Assembly (NCBI RefSeq): GCF_046058945.1
Contig: NZ_CP175511.1
Location: 558,001-622,000, forward strand
Length of the DNA stretch: 64,000 nucleotides
DNA from: Brochothrix campestris
Lineage (GTDB): Bacteria > Bacillota > Bacilli > Lactobacillales > Listeriaceae
Reading direction: 5' to 3'
Of this stretch, positions 51,039 to 59,361 are shown in pieces. The number at the start of each line of letters is the position of its first letter. Within the stretch, counting starts at the first letter, position 1. Made by a program: the position numbers and the translations under genes. The notes under the pieces were generated by a model. That model saw nothing but the letters and a program-made list of their open reading frames with translations. It was not told the DNA's origin and ran no database searches.

Positions 51039-52445
51039 ATGCAATCAACCGAAAAACAAGCTTTTAATCCTAATGTGATGGCATTTGCCTTGATGCTCGC
51101 AGCGTTTGTCGGATTATTTAGTGAAACAGCTTTAAATATGGCTTTTACAAATCTAATGGTGGAATTTTCAATTTCAGCAGCAACCGTTCAATGGTTAGCA
51201 ACAGGCTATTTACTCGTGTTAGGTATTTTGGTGCCCGTTTCAGCTTTGCTGATTCAGTGGTTTTCAACCCGTAAATTATTCATTATCTCAATGATTTTTT
51301 CAATTGTCGGTACGCTCGTAGCAGCGTTAGCTGTCAATTTTGAAATGTTATTAGTTGGACGAATTATTCAAGCGTTAGGAACAGGGCTAGTTTTACCGTT
51401 ATTAATTAATGTCTTACTCGTTATTTATCCAATCCATAAACGTGGTGCAGTAATGGGTGTAATGGGCTTAGTCATCGTCGCAGCTCCTGCGATTGCACCA
51501 ACGATTTCAGGTCTGATTGTCGATGGCCTCGGTTGGAACTTTATTTTTTATATTAGTGCGGTTTTATTAGTCGTTAACTTTATTTTCGGCGTTAAAGTGA
51601 TTAAAGATGTGTCTACGATTACCAAACCAAAAATTGATGTGCTCTCAATTATTCTTTCAACAATTGGCTTCGGTGCGATTGTCTATGGCTTTAGTATTGC
51701 GGGTGACTCCTCGATGAGTGACCCAATGGTCTTACTTTCATTGGCAATTGGTGTCGTAGCACTTGTGATTTTTGTCATCCGTCAAAATAAGATTGAACAT
51801 CCGATGTTAAAAATGACAGTCTTCAAGTACCCAATGTTTAATTTGAGCTTACTGTTTATCATTATCGTAATGATGTTGATTTTATCATCAGCGATTTTAT
51901 TACCAATGTACTTAAAAGGGAGCTTACTCGTATCCTCAGCTATGGCAGGTCTTATCTTGCTCCCTGGTGGCTTTTTAAACGCCGTACTTTCACCTGTTGT
52001 TGGTCGTTCATTCGATAAAATTGGTCCAAAACCGTTTATCCCAACTGGTTTCTTACTGGCGGCTATCGGGTTGTTTTTATTATCAAACTTAACAACAAGT
52101 ACAGCATTTTGGATGGTTATTTTATTCCATTCAATGGTCTTTATTGGTATTACGTTGATTATTATGCCGGGTCAAACATATGGTTTAAATCAATTGCCGC
52201 CACAATTATACCCTGATGGTTCAGCCGTTATGAGTACGTTGCAACAAGTGGCCGGAGCTGTCGGAACAACCTTCGGTATTTTATTAATGACAAGTGGTCA
52301 AAAAACATTTGCTGCTGCAAATGCGTCAGCGACGGTACCACAAATGATGTCAGCTGGTGTTCAACATGCGTTCACATGGTTAGCGGTGTTGGCAGTGATT
52401 GGCTTTGTCGGCTCGTTGTTTATCAAAACTAAAAAAAGCAACTAA
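51039..52445 (+). CDS. MFS multidrug exporter, DHA2 family (LmrB/MdrM-like)
   Basis: A 468-aa drug:proton antiporter with about 14 membrane segments. Motif C-like GLVIVAAPAIAPTISGLIVDGLGWNFIF, motif GRIIQALGTGLVLPLLINVLL, and a late GQTYGLNQLPPQLYPDGSAVMSTLQQVAGAVGT are typical of DHA2 exporters such as LmrB and MdrM/T. Substrates may include lincosamides, bile salts or nucleotides; not decided by sequence. AGAGGAG lies before the ATG. It is controlled by the divergent TetR-type gene through the operator just upstream. Confidence 0.9.
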   Translation: MQSTEKQAFNPNVMAFALMLAAFVGLFSETALNMAFTNLMVEFSISAATVQWLATGYLLVLGILVPVSALLIQWFSTRKLFIISMIFSIVGTLVAALAVNFEMLLVGRIIQALGTGLVLPLLINVLLVIYPIHKRGAVMGVMGLVIVAAPAIAPTISGLIVDGLGWNFIFYISAVLLVVNFIFGVKVIKDVSTITKPKIDVLSIILSTIGFGAIVYGFSIAGDSSMSDPMVLLSLAIGVVALVIFVIRQNKIEHPMLKMTVFKYPMFNLSLLFIIIVMMLILSSAILLPMYLKGSLLVSSAMAGLILLPGGFLNAVLSPVVGRSFDKIGPKPFIPTGFLLAAIGLFLLSNLTTSTAFWMVILFHSMVFIGITLIIMPGQTYGLNQLPPQLYPDGSAVMSTLQQVAGAVGTTFGILLMTSGQKTFAAANASATVPQMMSAGVQHAFTWLAVLAVIGFVGSLFIKTKKSN

Positions 52446-52598
52446 CAAATAGCTATTTCAATCTTTAAGTAGCTATACAAGTGTTGAAAATGTTGTTCGT
52501 ATCTCGTATTCGACTTGATTTTGGTCAAGCTGATAAACGTATGCGGCAGCATTTTTTTTATTGCTGGTTTTACGTTTAGATATAATAAAAAAGGTGAA

Positions 52599-52819
52599 AT
52601 GATTCAGCTGATGAGCGATAAAAAAGTAGTGTTTCTCAACGCACGTGGTGGTATCGACTCAGTTGCTCTTAGCGCTGCAAAGTCTTTAACGGCCGCTTTG
52701 GGATGGACAGTAGCGGTGAAGTTATTATCGAAGGGCATCATGCACAACCACAAGAAGCGCAGACGATTAGGGCTAAAGGGTTAACAGTTGGAACTAAACT
52801 GGCAGAGTCACGGTCATAG
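52599..52819 (+). pseudogene. small gene with a probable frameshift (unrecognised)
   Basis: The first frame reads MIQLMSDKKVVFLNARGGID..., and on to SLTAALG. It then makes no sense in that frame (WTVAVKLLSKG...), whereas the +2 frame continues well: MDSSGEVIIEGHHAQPQEAQ, ending LAESRS at the TAG (52817-52819). Joined, this is a protein of about 73 residues. AAGGTGA precedes the ATG. I do not recognise the family. It may be a real frameshift, or two overlapping small frames, or chance. Confidence 0.35.
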
Positions 52820-53009
52820 AATTCGAAAGAAAAAGCAGTTTAATGCGACTTTGTCTACGAGCTGATTTCACTTTCATTCCTCTAGTTACATCAACCAGAA
52901 GCTGTCAACTTTCAGATAAATGGCAGCGACGGTAGATAGTCGCCTTCATTTATCTTGCAAGCTATTTGCTTCTAAGCGGTTGATTTCACTTTCGTTCCTC
53001 GAGCAGTGT
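52819..53009 (+). repeat. interspersed repeat element, fullest copy
   Basis: It begins GAATTCGAAAGAAAA, includes GACTTTGTCTACGAGCT, then TGATTTCACTTTC at 52863 and again at 52981, a period of 118 bases. Between them is a unit that matches the reverse complement of the 11.4 kb repeat over almost its whole length, with ACCAGAAGCT.TCAACTTTCAG and the hairpin GCGAC-GGTAGATA-GTCGC (52926-52943). A long in-frame extension of the next gene into this element is not credible. Confidence 0.85.
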
Positions 53010-53024
53010 TTATCTTCAGTCTGG

Positions 53025-53053
53025 ACCCGTTCACATTGTGAACGGGTTTTTTC
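53025..53053 (+). terminator. terminator before hssR
   Basis: Stem ACCCGTTCACA with TGTGAACGGGT and a short loop, then six T residues. Confidence 0.88.
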
Positions 53054-53102
53054 GTCGCTTTATGGTAGTATTACAGCGAGAGCAAAAAAAGGAGTGGCTA
53101 AA

Positions 53103-53774
53103 ATGAAAACAATTTTAATTGCCGATGATGATAAAAACATTCGTGAATTAATTAAGTATCCTTTAATTGAAACGGGTTACGATGTTATCGAGGCGGTCAA
53201 CGGCGAGCAAGCGTTAGCCTTGGCCGAGCAACAGCTACCTGACTTAGTCGTAATCGATATTATGATGCCGTTAAAAGATGGCTACGAAGTTGCTCGTACA
53301 ATTCGAGCTGAACGGGATATTCCGCTCATAATGCTCACTGCAAAAGGTGAGTTGGCAAATAAGGCAGAGGGATTTTTAGCAGGAATCGATGATTACATGA
53401 CGAAGCCTTTTGCCACCGCAGAATTATTATTTCGGATCAAGGCTCTCTTTCGACGTTATGATTTGTCCCACGAAACAACAGTTGAAGTCGGAAACCTTGT
53501 GATTGATCGACGCACCTATGCGGTCACACATCAGCAAACGGATATTTTTCTGCCATTAAAAGAGTTTGAACTGCTCTATGAATTAGCAAGTCATCCGGGG
53601 TGGGTCTATACACGTGAGGACTTGATTTCACGTATTTGGGGTGCTGCTTACGAAGGCAATGATCGAACCGTGGATGTTCACATTAAACGGCTGCGCGAAC
53701 ATTTAGGTGAAAATACAGCCGTTGCAATTGTAACGATGCGGGGTTTAGGCTATAAGCTAGAGGTCATCGTATGA
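53103..53774 (+). CDS. hssR: heme-response regulator HssR
   Basis: An OmpR/PhoB response regulator, 223 aa. The receiver has acidic D8-D10, phospho-acceptor D52 (VVIDIMMP), T79 and K101 (TKPF); the winged helix has EGNDRTVDVHIKRLREHL and MRGLGYKLE. It resembles Staphylococcus HssR by memory, and the neighbours decide the name: the next three genes are hssS, hrtB and hrtA. Phosphorylated HssR should activate hrtBA. The ATG at 53103 has AAAGGAG; the open frame reaching back to 52920 runs through repeat and terminator and is rejected. Confidence 0.9.
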   Translation: MKTILIADDDKNIRELIKYPLIETGYDVIEAVNGEQALALAEQQLPDLVVIDIMMPLKDGYEVARTIRAERDIPLIMLTAKGELANKAEGFLAGIDDYMTKPFATAELLFRIKALFRRYDLSHETTVEVGNLVIDRRTYAVTHQQTDIFLPLKEFELLYELASHPGWVYTREDLISRIWGAAYEGNDRTVDVHIKRLREHLGENTAVAIVTMRGLGYKLEVIV

Positions 53775-55135
53775 AAACATTATATATCCGCATTGTAACG
53801 ATTTTTTTAGTGGTGATGACGGTGAGTTGTTTACTCGGCTTTTTTGGTGCCAATCTCTATTATCAGCTGCAACTAAAACCGGTGAATGATCAAAAAATAA
53901 TGAAGATTGCTCAATCGATTGCAACGGATTATGAGCGGGATAAAACGGAGTCATTACCGCGTTACTTAACACAGGTCGGTAAGCTTGGGTATGAGGTGTA
54001 CACAAGTGATGCCAATGGCAACGAACACTTTTATGGTGATGACTTTCGCAAAACCGCCTTATCAGCTGACGTTATTAGCTCGGTGCTAGCAGGCGAAACG
54101 TATCATGGTATTTTAGCGTTTAAAACAGGTTTATTTATTACCGGTTTTTTTGACAACGATGTGCGCAATACTGTAGGCGTTAAAGTAGGGGATACGGCGA
54201 TGTTCATTCGCCCGAGTCAAGCCGCTCAATTTGGGGAGTTGCGTATTTTCATTGCCCTCATTGGCTTGTTTAGTGCCTTGCTTAGTATTGTGGCCGTCTT
54301 TATTATGACGCGTTATCTCGTTAAACCGGTACGCGCACTCACCAGGGCAACTGAAGCATTTTCGGCAGGTAAACCGGTGGAGAATCTACCATTAAAACGT
54401 CAAGATGAACTGGGACAACTTGCCCGTTCCTTCGAGATGATGACGACTGAACTGGCGGAAGCAGAGCAAAAACGCCAAAAATTTGTCGCAAATGTCTCAC
54501 ATGAACTGCAAACACCGCTCACAACGATGCAAGGCTTTACCGCTATTTTACAACAAGGTACAGTCAGTGAGGCTGAGAAAGCCCGTTATTTAACCATTAT
54601 TTCAGCAGAAACAAAACGACTATCTCAGTTAACAAATGAATTGTTGACGTTATCCTACTTAGATCAAACAACGGCCTTACCAATGACAGCTGAGGTCAGC
54701 ATTGCACGGCAAATCCGTCAATTTATCAAGGCGACACAATGGCGTTGGCAGCTGGCGAATATTACCGTCACGCTTGAAACAACCGATAGTCTAATTCGGG
54801 GTCATGAGGCTTTGCTCTATCAAGTTTGGCAGAACTTAATTGGTAATGCCTTGAACTACACCCCTCAGGATGGACGTATCGACATTCGGATGTCCATGTC
54901 AGCAACCGACGTCATCCTTGCAGTAACGAACACAGGACCGGCTATTCCAGCAACTGATTTAAAACAGCTGTTTGACCGCTTTTATATCGCGGATAAACAA
55001 CGTGAACGGCAGCATCAAAGCAGTGGTCTAGGGTTAGCGATTGCAGCTGAAATTGTGGAGCGTCATCAAGGTGAAATTAAGGTGCGTTCGACAAAGACGC
55101 AAACGACCTTTACTGTGAAACTGCCACGCTCATAA
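53771..55135 (+). CDS. hssS: heme sensor histidine kinase HssS
   Basis: A 454-aa membrane kinase overlapping hssR by 4 bases (ATGA). It has TM1 (about 8-30), an extracellular sensor (about 33-155) with LFITGFFDNDVRNTVGV, a block I recall as highly conserved in HssS, TM2 (about 157-180), HAMP, and the phospho-acceptor H244 in FVANVSHELQTPL. The ATPase domain has NLIGNALNYTP and SSGLGLAIAAEIVERHQG. It responds to heme-related membrane stress and phosphorylates HssR. Length equals that of the staphylococcal protein. Confidence 0.92.
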   Translation: MKTLYIRIVTIFLVVMTVSCLLGFFGANLYYQLQLKPVNDQKIMKIAQSIATDYERDKTESLPRYLTQVGKLGYEVYTSDANGNEHFYGDDFRKTALSADVISSVLAGETYHGILAFKTGLFITGFFDNDVRNTVGVKVGDTAMFIRPSQAAQFGELRIFIALIGLFSALLSIVAVFIMTRYLVKPVRALTRATEAFSAGKPVENLPLKRQDELGQLARSFEMMTTELAEAEQKRQKFVANVSHELQTPLTTMQGFTAILQQGTVSEAEKARYLTIISAETKRLSQLTNELLTLSYLDQTTALPMTAEVSIARQIRQFIKATQWRWQLANITVTLETTDSLIRGHEALLYQVWQNLIGNALNYTPQDGRIDIRMSMSATDVILAVTNTGPAIPATDLKQLFDRFYIADKQRERQHQSSGLGLAIAAEIVERHQGEIKVRSTKTQTTFTVKLPRS

Positions 55136-55144
55136 TTGGCAAAA

Positions 55145-55177
55145 GTTCATCATCAGTTCATATAAGACTTCTATACT
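55145..55177 (+). promoter_or_regulatory. HssR direct repeat and promoter of hrtBA
   Basis: Two direct copies, GTTCATCAT (55145-55153) and GTTCATATA (55156-55164), lie 11 bases apart. From memory the staphylococcal HssR site is GTTCATATT-2-GTTCATATT, with the same spacing. A -10 TATACT follows at 55172-55177, and the repeats cover the -35 position, as expected for an OmpR-type activator. Confidence 0.85.
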
Positions 55178-55205
55178 ATGGGTATCATAGATAGGGAGTG
55201 AGAAA

Positions 55206-56288
55206 ATGTTTTTAGCACTGAAAGAAATTAAACAGTCACGCTTACGTTCAAGTATGGTCGTTGTCATTATGACCTTAATTATTTGGCTCGTGTTATTTGT
55301 TGCTGGCTTGGCGGCCGGTTTAGGCAATGAAAATGCCTCTGCCATCAAGGCGATGCCGGTCTCACATTTTATCATCCAAGAGGATGCTGGGGAACGGATT
55401 GCTCGCTCAACAGTGAGTGACAGTCAACTCCAACAAATAAAACAACAGTACGGCTCGGCAGTCATGCCATTGCAACTGCAACAGGCAACGATTACATCAC
55501 CATCGGATACGAACAAAACAGATGTAACTTATTTCGGGATTGATTTCACAACGGAATTAGCGCCACAACCGACGTTGGCTGCAGTTGATGATAAGTCGGT
55601 TGTGATAGACGATTCCTTTAAAGCAGCCGGTTATACTATCGGAGACGCATTTAAAGATGAGCGGACGGGAACGGTCTTTACAATTAAAGGTTTTACGGCT
55701 GGTAAAGCGTATAGTCATACGCCAGTCATTTATTTAAGCACCTCCGCTTTCAAGCAAATCGCAACACCGTCAGCCACTAAAAAAGCAGGTGTTAATGTAG
55801 TTGCCTTGCGTATCACTGATGATGAGGCGCAGCAATTAGCGATCAAAGGCTTGACGGTTGTTACGAAAGCAGCCGTTGTGAAACAAATACCAGGCTATAA
55901 AGAAGAACAAGGCTCATTAACGATGATGATTGCGTTCTTAATTGGGATTGCCACTTTCGTGTTAGCGGCATTCTTTTATGTTATTACGATTCAAAAAATG
56001 TCACAGTACGGTGTGTTAAAAGCGTTGGGTGCCACTAATCGTTATTTAGCGAAGAGTTTATTGCTGCAAATTATTTTTTTAGCGCTCATTAGTATCATCA
56101 TCAGTGTGTTGCTAACACTCGGTGTGGCGCAACTACTACCAGCAACGATGCCTTTTGAACTTTCGTTGCCATTGGTCAGCGGTATCATTGCAATTTTTGT
56201 AGTCGTGGCCTTACTCGGTTCACTTTTATCGTTGTATCGTGTTTTTAAGGTGGACCCAATTGAAGCAATCGGAGGTGCAGGTGAATGA
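55206..56288 (+). CDS. hrtB: heme efflux ABC transporter permease HrtB
   Basis: A 360-aa FtsX/MacB-type permease. TM1 is at about 15-40, then a large extracytoplasmic domain (about 45-235) and three C-terminal helices. The end MSQYGVLKALGATNRYL...FKVDPIEAIGGAG and the start MFLALKEIKQSRLRSSM match HrtB as I know it. With HrtA it removes heme from the membrane and relieves heme toxicity. GGGAGTG lies before the ATG. It is preceded by the HssR direct repeat, and its stop overlaps the hrtA start by 4 bases. Confidence 0.93.
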   Translation: MFLALKEIKQSRLRSSMVVVIMTLIIWLVLFVAGLAAGLGNENASAIKAMPVSHFIIQEDAGERIARSTVSDSQLQQIKQQYGSAVMPLQLQQATITSPSDTNKTDVTYFGIDFTTELAPQPTLAAVDDKSVVIDDSFKAAGYTIGDAFKDERTGTVFTIKGFTAGKAYSHTPVIYLSTSAFKQIATPSATKKAGVNVVALRITDDEAQQLAIKGLTVVTKAAVVKQIPGYKEEQGSLTMMIAFLIGIATFVLAAFFYVITIQKMSQYGVLKALGATNRYLAKSLLLQIIFLALISIIISVLLTLGVAQLLPATMPFELSLPLVSGIIAIFVVVALLGSLLSLYRVFKVDPIEAIGGAGE

Positions 56289-56971
56289 GTGTGAAATTTA
56301 AAATGACAGATGTGACTAAATCATATAAGGATGGTAAAGAAACAAAAGTGGTGCTGAAAAATGCCAACTTAGAAGTGAGGGCAGGTGAATTTGTTGCCAT
56401 TGTCGGGCCATCCGGCTCTGGTAAAAGCACCTTTTTAGCGATTGCTGGTGCTCTTTTATCAGCGACTAGTGGTTCGGTGGCGATTGGCGTTGAACGGATT
56501 GATGCATACTCGCAAGCTCAACGGACGGATTTACGTATGCGCAAAATTGGCTTCGTCTTTCAATCGGCTCAATTATTGCCATATTTAACAGTGTTAGAGC
56601 AGTTACAAGTCATCACAGAAATAGGAAAAGGCAAGGATAAAAAAGCACAGACGGCCAAAGCGCGTCATTTATTGACCGCCTTAGGACTGACGGATCACCA
56701 TCAATATCCGGCGAGCTTGTCTGGCGGCGAAAAACAACGGGTGTCAATCGGTCGTGCGTTGATGAATAATCCGGACGTGATTTTAGCAGATGAACCAACA
56801 GCTAGTCTCGATGCGACCCGCGGTTATCAAGTCGTGCAAGTGCTTGCCGAAGAAGTACATCGCCATCAAAAAGCTGCAATCATGGTGACACATGACGAGC
56901 GGGTGCTACCGCTTGTCGATCGCATCGTTCGGATTGAGAATGGTAGCTTACATGAAGTGAAGCGGTCATAG
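56285..56971 (+). CDS. hrtA: heme efflux ABC transporter ATPase HrtA
   Basis: A 228-aa ABC ATPase of the LolD/MacB-like class. Walker A GPSGSGKS (41-48), Q-loop FQSAQLLPYLTV, signature LSGGEKQR (145-152), Walker B VILADEPTASLD and H-loop VTHDERV. The partner of HrtB. The order hssR-hssS-hrtB-hrtA on one strand differs from Staphylococcus, where as I recall hrtAB and hssRS are divergent. A terminator follows. Confidence 0.93.
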   Translation: MSVKFKMTDVTKSYKDGKETKVVLKNANLEVRAGEFVAIVGPSGSGKSTFLAIAGALLSATSGSVAIGVERIDAYSQAQRTDLRMRKIGFVFQSAQLLPYLTVLEQLQVITEIGKGKDKKAQTAKARHLLTALGLTDHHQYPASLSGGEKQRVSIGRALMNNPDVILADEPTASLDATRGYQVVQVLAEEVHRHQKAAIMVTHDERVLPLVDRIVRIENGSLHEVKRS

Positions 56972-56992
56972 TGAGAAGCTATGTTAGCCTAT

Positions 56993-57038
56993 ACGGAAAC
57001 GAAACTTGGCATCACGCGAGGGTTCGTTTCCGTTTTTT
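56993..57038 (+). terminator. terminator after hrtA
   Basis: Stem ACGGAAACGAA with TTCGTTTCCGT, loop of about 19 bases, followed by T residues. Confidence 0.85.
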
Positions 57039-57077
57039 ATAGAAGTCATGTGATAGTAAGGGCAATCGCATTTACAT

Positions 57078-57091
57078 TGTAAACGCTGTCA
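57078..57091. promoter_or_regulatory. candidate CcpA (cre) site upstream of ptsH
   Basis: TGTAAACGCTGTCA matches TGWAANCGNTNWCA at every position. It lies about 60 bases before the predicted -35 of ptsHI, where CcpA could activate. A weaker second site, TGTAAGCGCTTATG (57218-57231), has mismatches at the last two positions. Confidence 0.55.
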
Positions 57092-57144
57092 ACATAAATA
57101 TGTCTGAAATAAGCATAAAAAAAGAAAGAAAGAACTAAAAATAG

Positions 57145-57173
57145 TTGAGAAATTTAGGTAATAATGGTAATCT
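57145..57173 (+). promoter_or_regulatory. predicted promoter of ptsHI
   Basis: TTGAGA (57145-57150), a 17-base spacer and TAATCT (57168-57173). This gives a leader of about 110 bases with AAAGGAGAT before the ATG. Confidence 0.55.
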
Positions 57174-57291
57174 TTGTAGTGGATAGATTTTATTTTTCTA
57201 TAGTTTAACGAAATTCATGTAAGCGCTTATGAAACCGTTATTATTGAAAATGAAATCGTCACAACTGTATATATAAAGGAGATTTTTAATT

Positions 57292-57558
57292 ATGGAAAAA
57301 CAAACTTTCACTGTTATCGACGAAACAGGTATTCACGCACGCCCTGCAACTTTATTGGTACAATCAGCAAGCAAATTTGCTTCAGATGTTCAATTAGGTT
57401 ATAACGGCAAAGATGTTAACTTAAAATCAATCATGGGCGTAATGTCTTTAGGTATTGGTAAAGGTGCTGAAATTACTATCTCTGCTGAAGGTGCTGACGA
57501 AAAAGAAGCAATCGCAGGATTAACTGAAACACTTAAGAAAGAAGGATTGGCAGAATAA
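57292..57558 (+). CDS. ptsH: phosphocarrier protein HPr
   Basis: An 88-aa PTS phosphocarrier. H15 (GIHARPAT) takes phosphate from enzyme I, and S46 (NLKSIMGVMSLG) is the regulatory site of HPr kinase, which together with CcpA gives catabolite repression. Sequence and length are typical of Firmicutes. AAAGGAG lies before the ATG. Codon use is strongly biased, fitting high expression. The stop overlaps the ptsI start by one base. Confidence 0.97.
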   Translation: MEKQTFTVIDETGIHARPATLLVQSASKFASDVQLGYNGKDVNLKSIMGVMSLGIGKGAEITISAEGADEKEAIAGLTETLKKEGLAE

Positions 57559-59276
57559 TGGCTAAACTAACACTTACCGGTATTGCAGCATCAGACGGTA
57601 TTGCTGTTGGTCCAGCTTATCTGTTAGTAGAACCTGATTTATCATTTGAGAAAAAAACAATTACAGATGTTGAAGGCGAAATTAAACGCTTTGAAGCAGC
57701 TGTAGCTGTATCAATCTCAGAATTGGAAGCAATTCGTGATAAAGCTAAAACAGATTTAGGCGAAGACAAAGCTGCCATCTTTGATGCGCATTTACTTGTG
57801 GCTCAAGATCCAGAAGTAACTGGTCAAATCGCAGAACAAATTAAAAACAACGTCAATGCAGAAGCTGCTTTGCAAGAAGCAACGGATACATTTATTACGA
57901 TTTTTGAATCAATGGACAACGAATACATGCGCGAACGTGCAGCGGATATCCGTGACGTTCGTAAACGTATTATGGCACATTTATTAAACGTTGAATTGCC
58001 TTCACCAACATTGATTGATACTGAAGTTGTGGTTGTTGCTGAAGATTTAACGCCTTCAGATACAGCCCAATTAAACCGTAACTTTGTGCAAGGTTTTGTA
58101 ACAGACATCGGTGGCCGTACATCACATTCAGCAATCATGGCGCGTTCATTAGAAATTCCTGCGATTGTAGGTAGTGGTTCAATTACTGAATCTGTTTCTA
58201 ACGGCACAATGATTATTGTTGATGGTTTAGAAGGTCATGTCCTTGTTGATCCAACGGCAGAAGAATTAGCTGAGTATCAAGAAAAACAAGCGGCTTTTGA
58301 AGCACAACAAGCTGAATGGGAAAAACTGAAAAACGAAAAATCTGTCTCTAAAGACGGAAAAGAAGTTCTTTTAGTTGCAAACATCGGCTCTCCTGGCGAC
58401 ATGGAAGGTGTTACTTCTAACGGCGCAGAAGGTGTTGGTTTATACCGTACTGAATTCTTATTTATGGGTCGCGATAACTTCCCGACTGAAGATGAGCAAT
58501 TCGAAGCGTATAAAGCAGTCCTTGAAGGCGTAAAAGAGGGTGGACCTGTTGTTGTTCGTACGTTGGACATCGGTGGCGACAAAAACCTTTCTTACCTTAA
58601 ACTACCAGAAGAAATGAACCCATTCTTAGGCGTACGTGCGATTCGTTTATGCTTCCAAGAACAAGATATGTTCCGTACACAATTACGTGCGTTATTGCGC
58701 GCAAGTGTTTATGGTAACTTACACATTATGTTCCCAATGATTGCAACTTTAGGCGAATTCCGTAAAGCTAAAGGGATGTTAGCAGAAGAAAGAGCGAAAT
58801 TAGTTGCAGAAGGAATCAAGGTTTCTGACCATATCGAAGTTGGTATTATGATTGAAATTCCGGCCGCTGCTATTATTGCTGATCAATTTGCTAAAGAAGT
58901 AGACTTCATGAGTATCGGAACAAACGATTTGATTCAATACTCAATGGCTGCTGACCGTATGAACCAAGATATTTCATACCTTTACCAACCATATAACCCA
59001 GCTATCCTCCGTCTTGTGAAAAACGTCATTGACGCAGCTCACAAAGAAGGTAAATGGGCAGGTATGTGTGGCGAGATGGCCGGTGATCAAACAGCAGTAC
59101 CATTGTTGTTAGGTTTAGGCTTAGATGAGTTCTCAATGAGTGCCTCATCAGTCTTGAAAACACGTTCATTAATTGCTAAATTATCATCAACTGAAATGGC
59201 AGAGTTAGCTGAAAAAGCTATTAACTGTGCGACACAAGAAGATGTTATTGCAACAATGGATGAATACCTTAAATAA
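57558..59276 (+). CDS. ptsI: PTS enzyme I (phosphoenolpyruvate-protein phosphotransferase)
   Basis: A 572-aa general PTS enzyme that moves phosphate from PEP to HPr. The N-terminal domain carries the phospho-accepting H190 in GGRTSHSAIMARSLEIPA; the C-terminal PEP-binding barrel has RTEFLFMGRD, RTLDIGGDK, MIEIPAAA, SIGTNDLIQYSMAADR and the Cys in MCGEMAGD. Complete and typical. Coupled to ptsH by a one-base overlap; a strong terminator follows. Confidence 0.97.
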   Translation: MAKLTLTGIAASDGIAVGPAYLLVEPDLSFEKKTITDVEGEIKRFEAAVAVSISELEAIRDKAKTDLGEDKAAIFDAHLLVAQDPEVTGQIAEQIKNNVNAEAALQEATDTFITIFESMDNEYMRERAADIRDVRKRIMAHLLNVELPSPTLIDTEVVVVAEDLTPSDTAQLNRNFVQGFVTDIGGRTSHSAIMARSLEIPAIVGSGSITESVSNGTMIIVDGLEGHVLVDPTAEELAEYQEKQAAFEAQQAEWEKLKNEKSVSKDGKEVLLVANIGSPGDMEGVTSNGAEGVGLYRTEFLFMGRDNFPTEDEQFEAYKAVLEGVKEGGPVVVRTLDIGGDKNLSYLKLPEEMNPFLGVRAIRLCFQEQDMFRTQLRALLRASVYGNLHIMFPMIATLGEFRKAKGMLAEERAKLVAEGIKVSDHIEVGIMIEIPAAAIIADQFAKEVDFMSIGTNDLIQYSMAADRMNQDISYLYQPYNPAILRLVKNVIDAAHKEGKWAGMCGEMAGDQTAVPLLLGLGLDEFSMSASSVLKTRSLIAKLSSTEMAELAEKAINCATQEDVIATMDEYLK

Positions 59277-59287
59277 GTAAGATACAA

Positions 59288-59319
59288 ACGACCTAGCAGT
59301 TATGCTAGGTCGTTTTTTT
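59288..59319 (+). terminator. terminator after ptsHI
   Basis: Perfect stem ACGACCTAGC with GCTAGGTCGT around 6 bases, then seven T residues. Confidence 0.92.
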
Positions 59320-59361
59320 GAGTTATGTTAGAATGAAGAAAAGTTCTTAGGAGGCGTCATG

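Noticed and set aside
52920..53102. N-terminal extension of hssR (about 61 codons)
   Set aside because: It runs through the repeat element and a strong terminator, and the ATG at 53103 has a good ribosome site and gives the normal response-regulator start.
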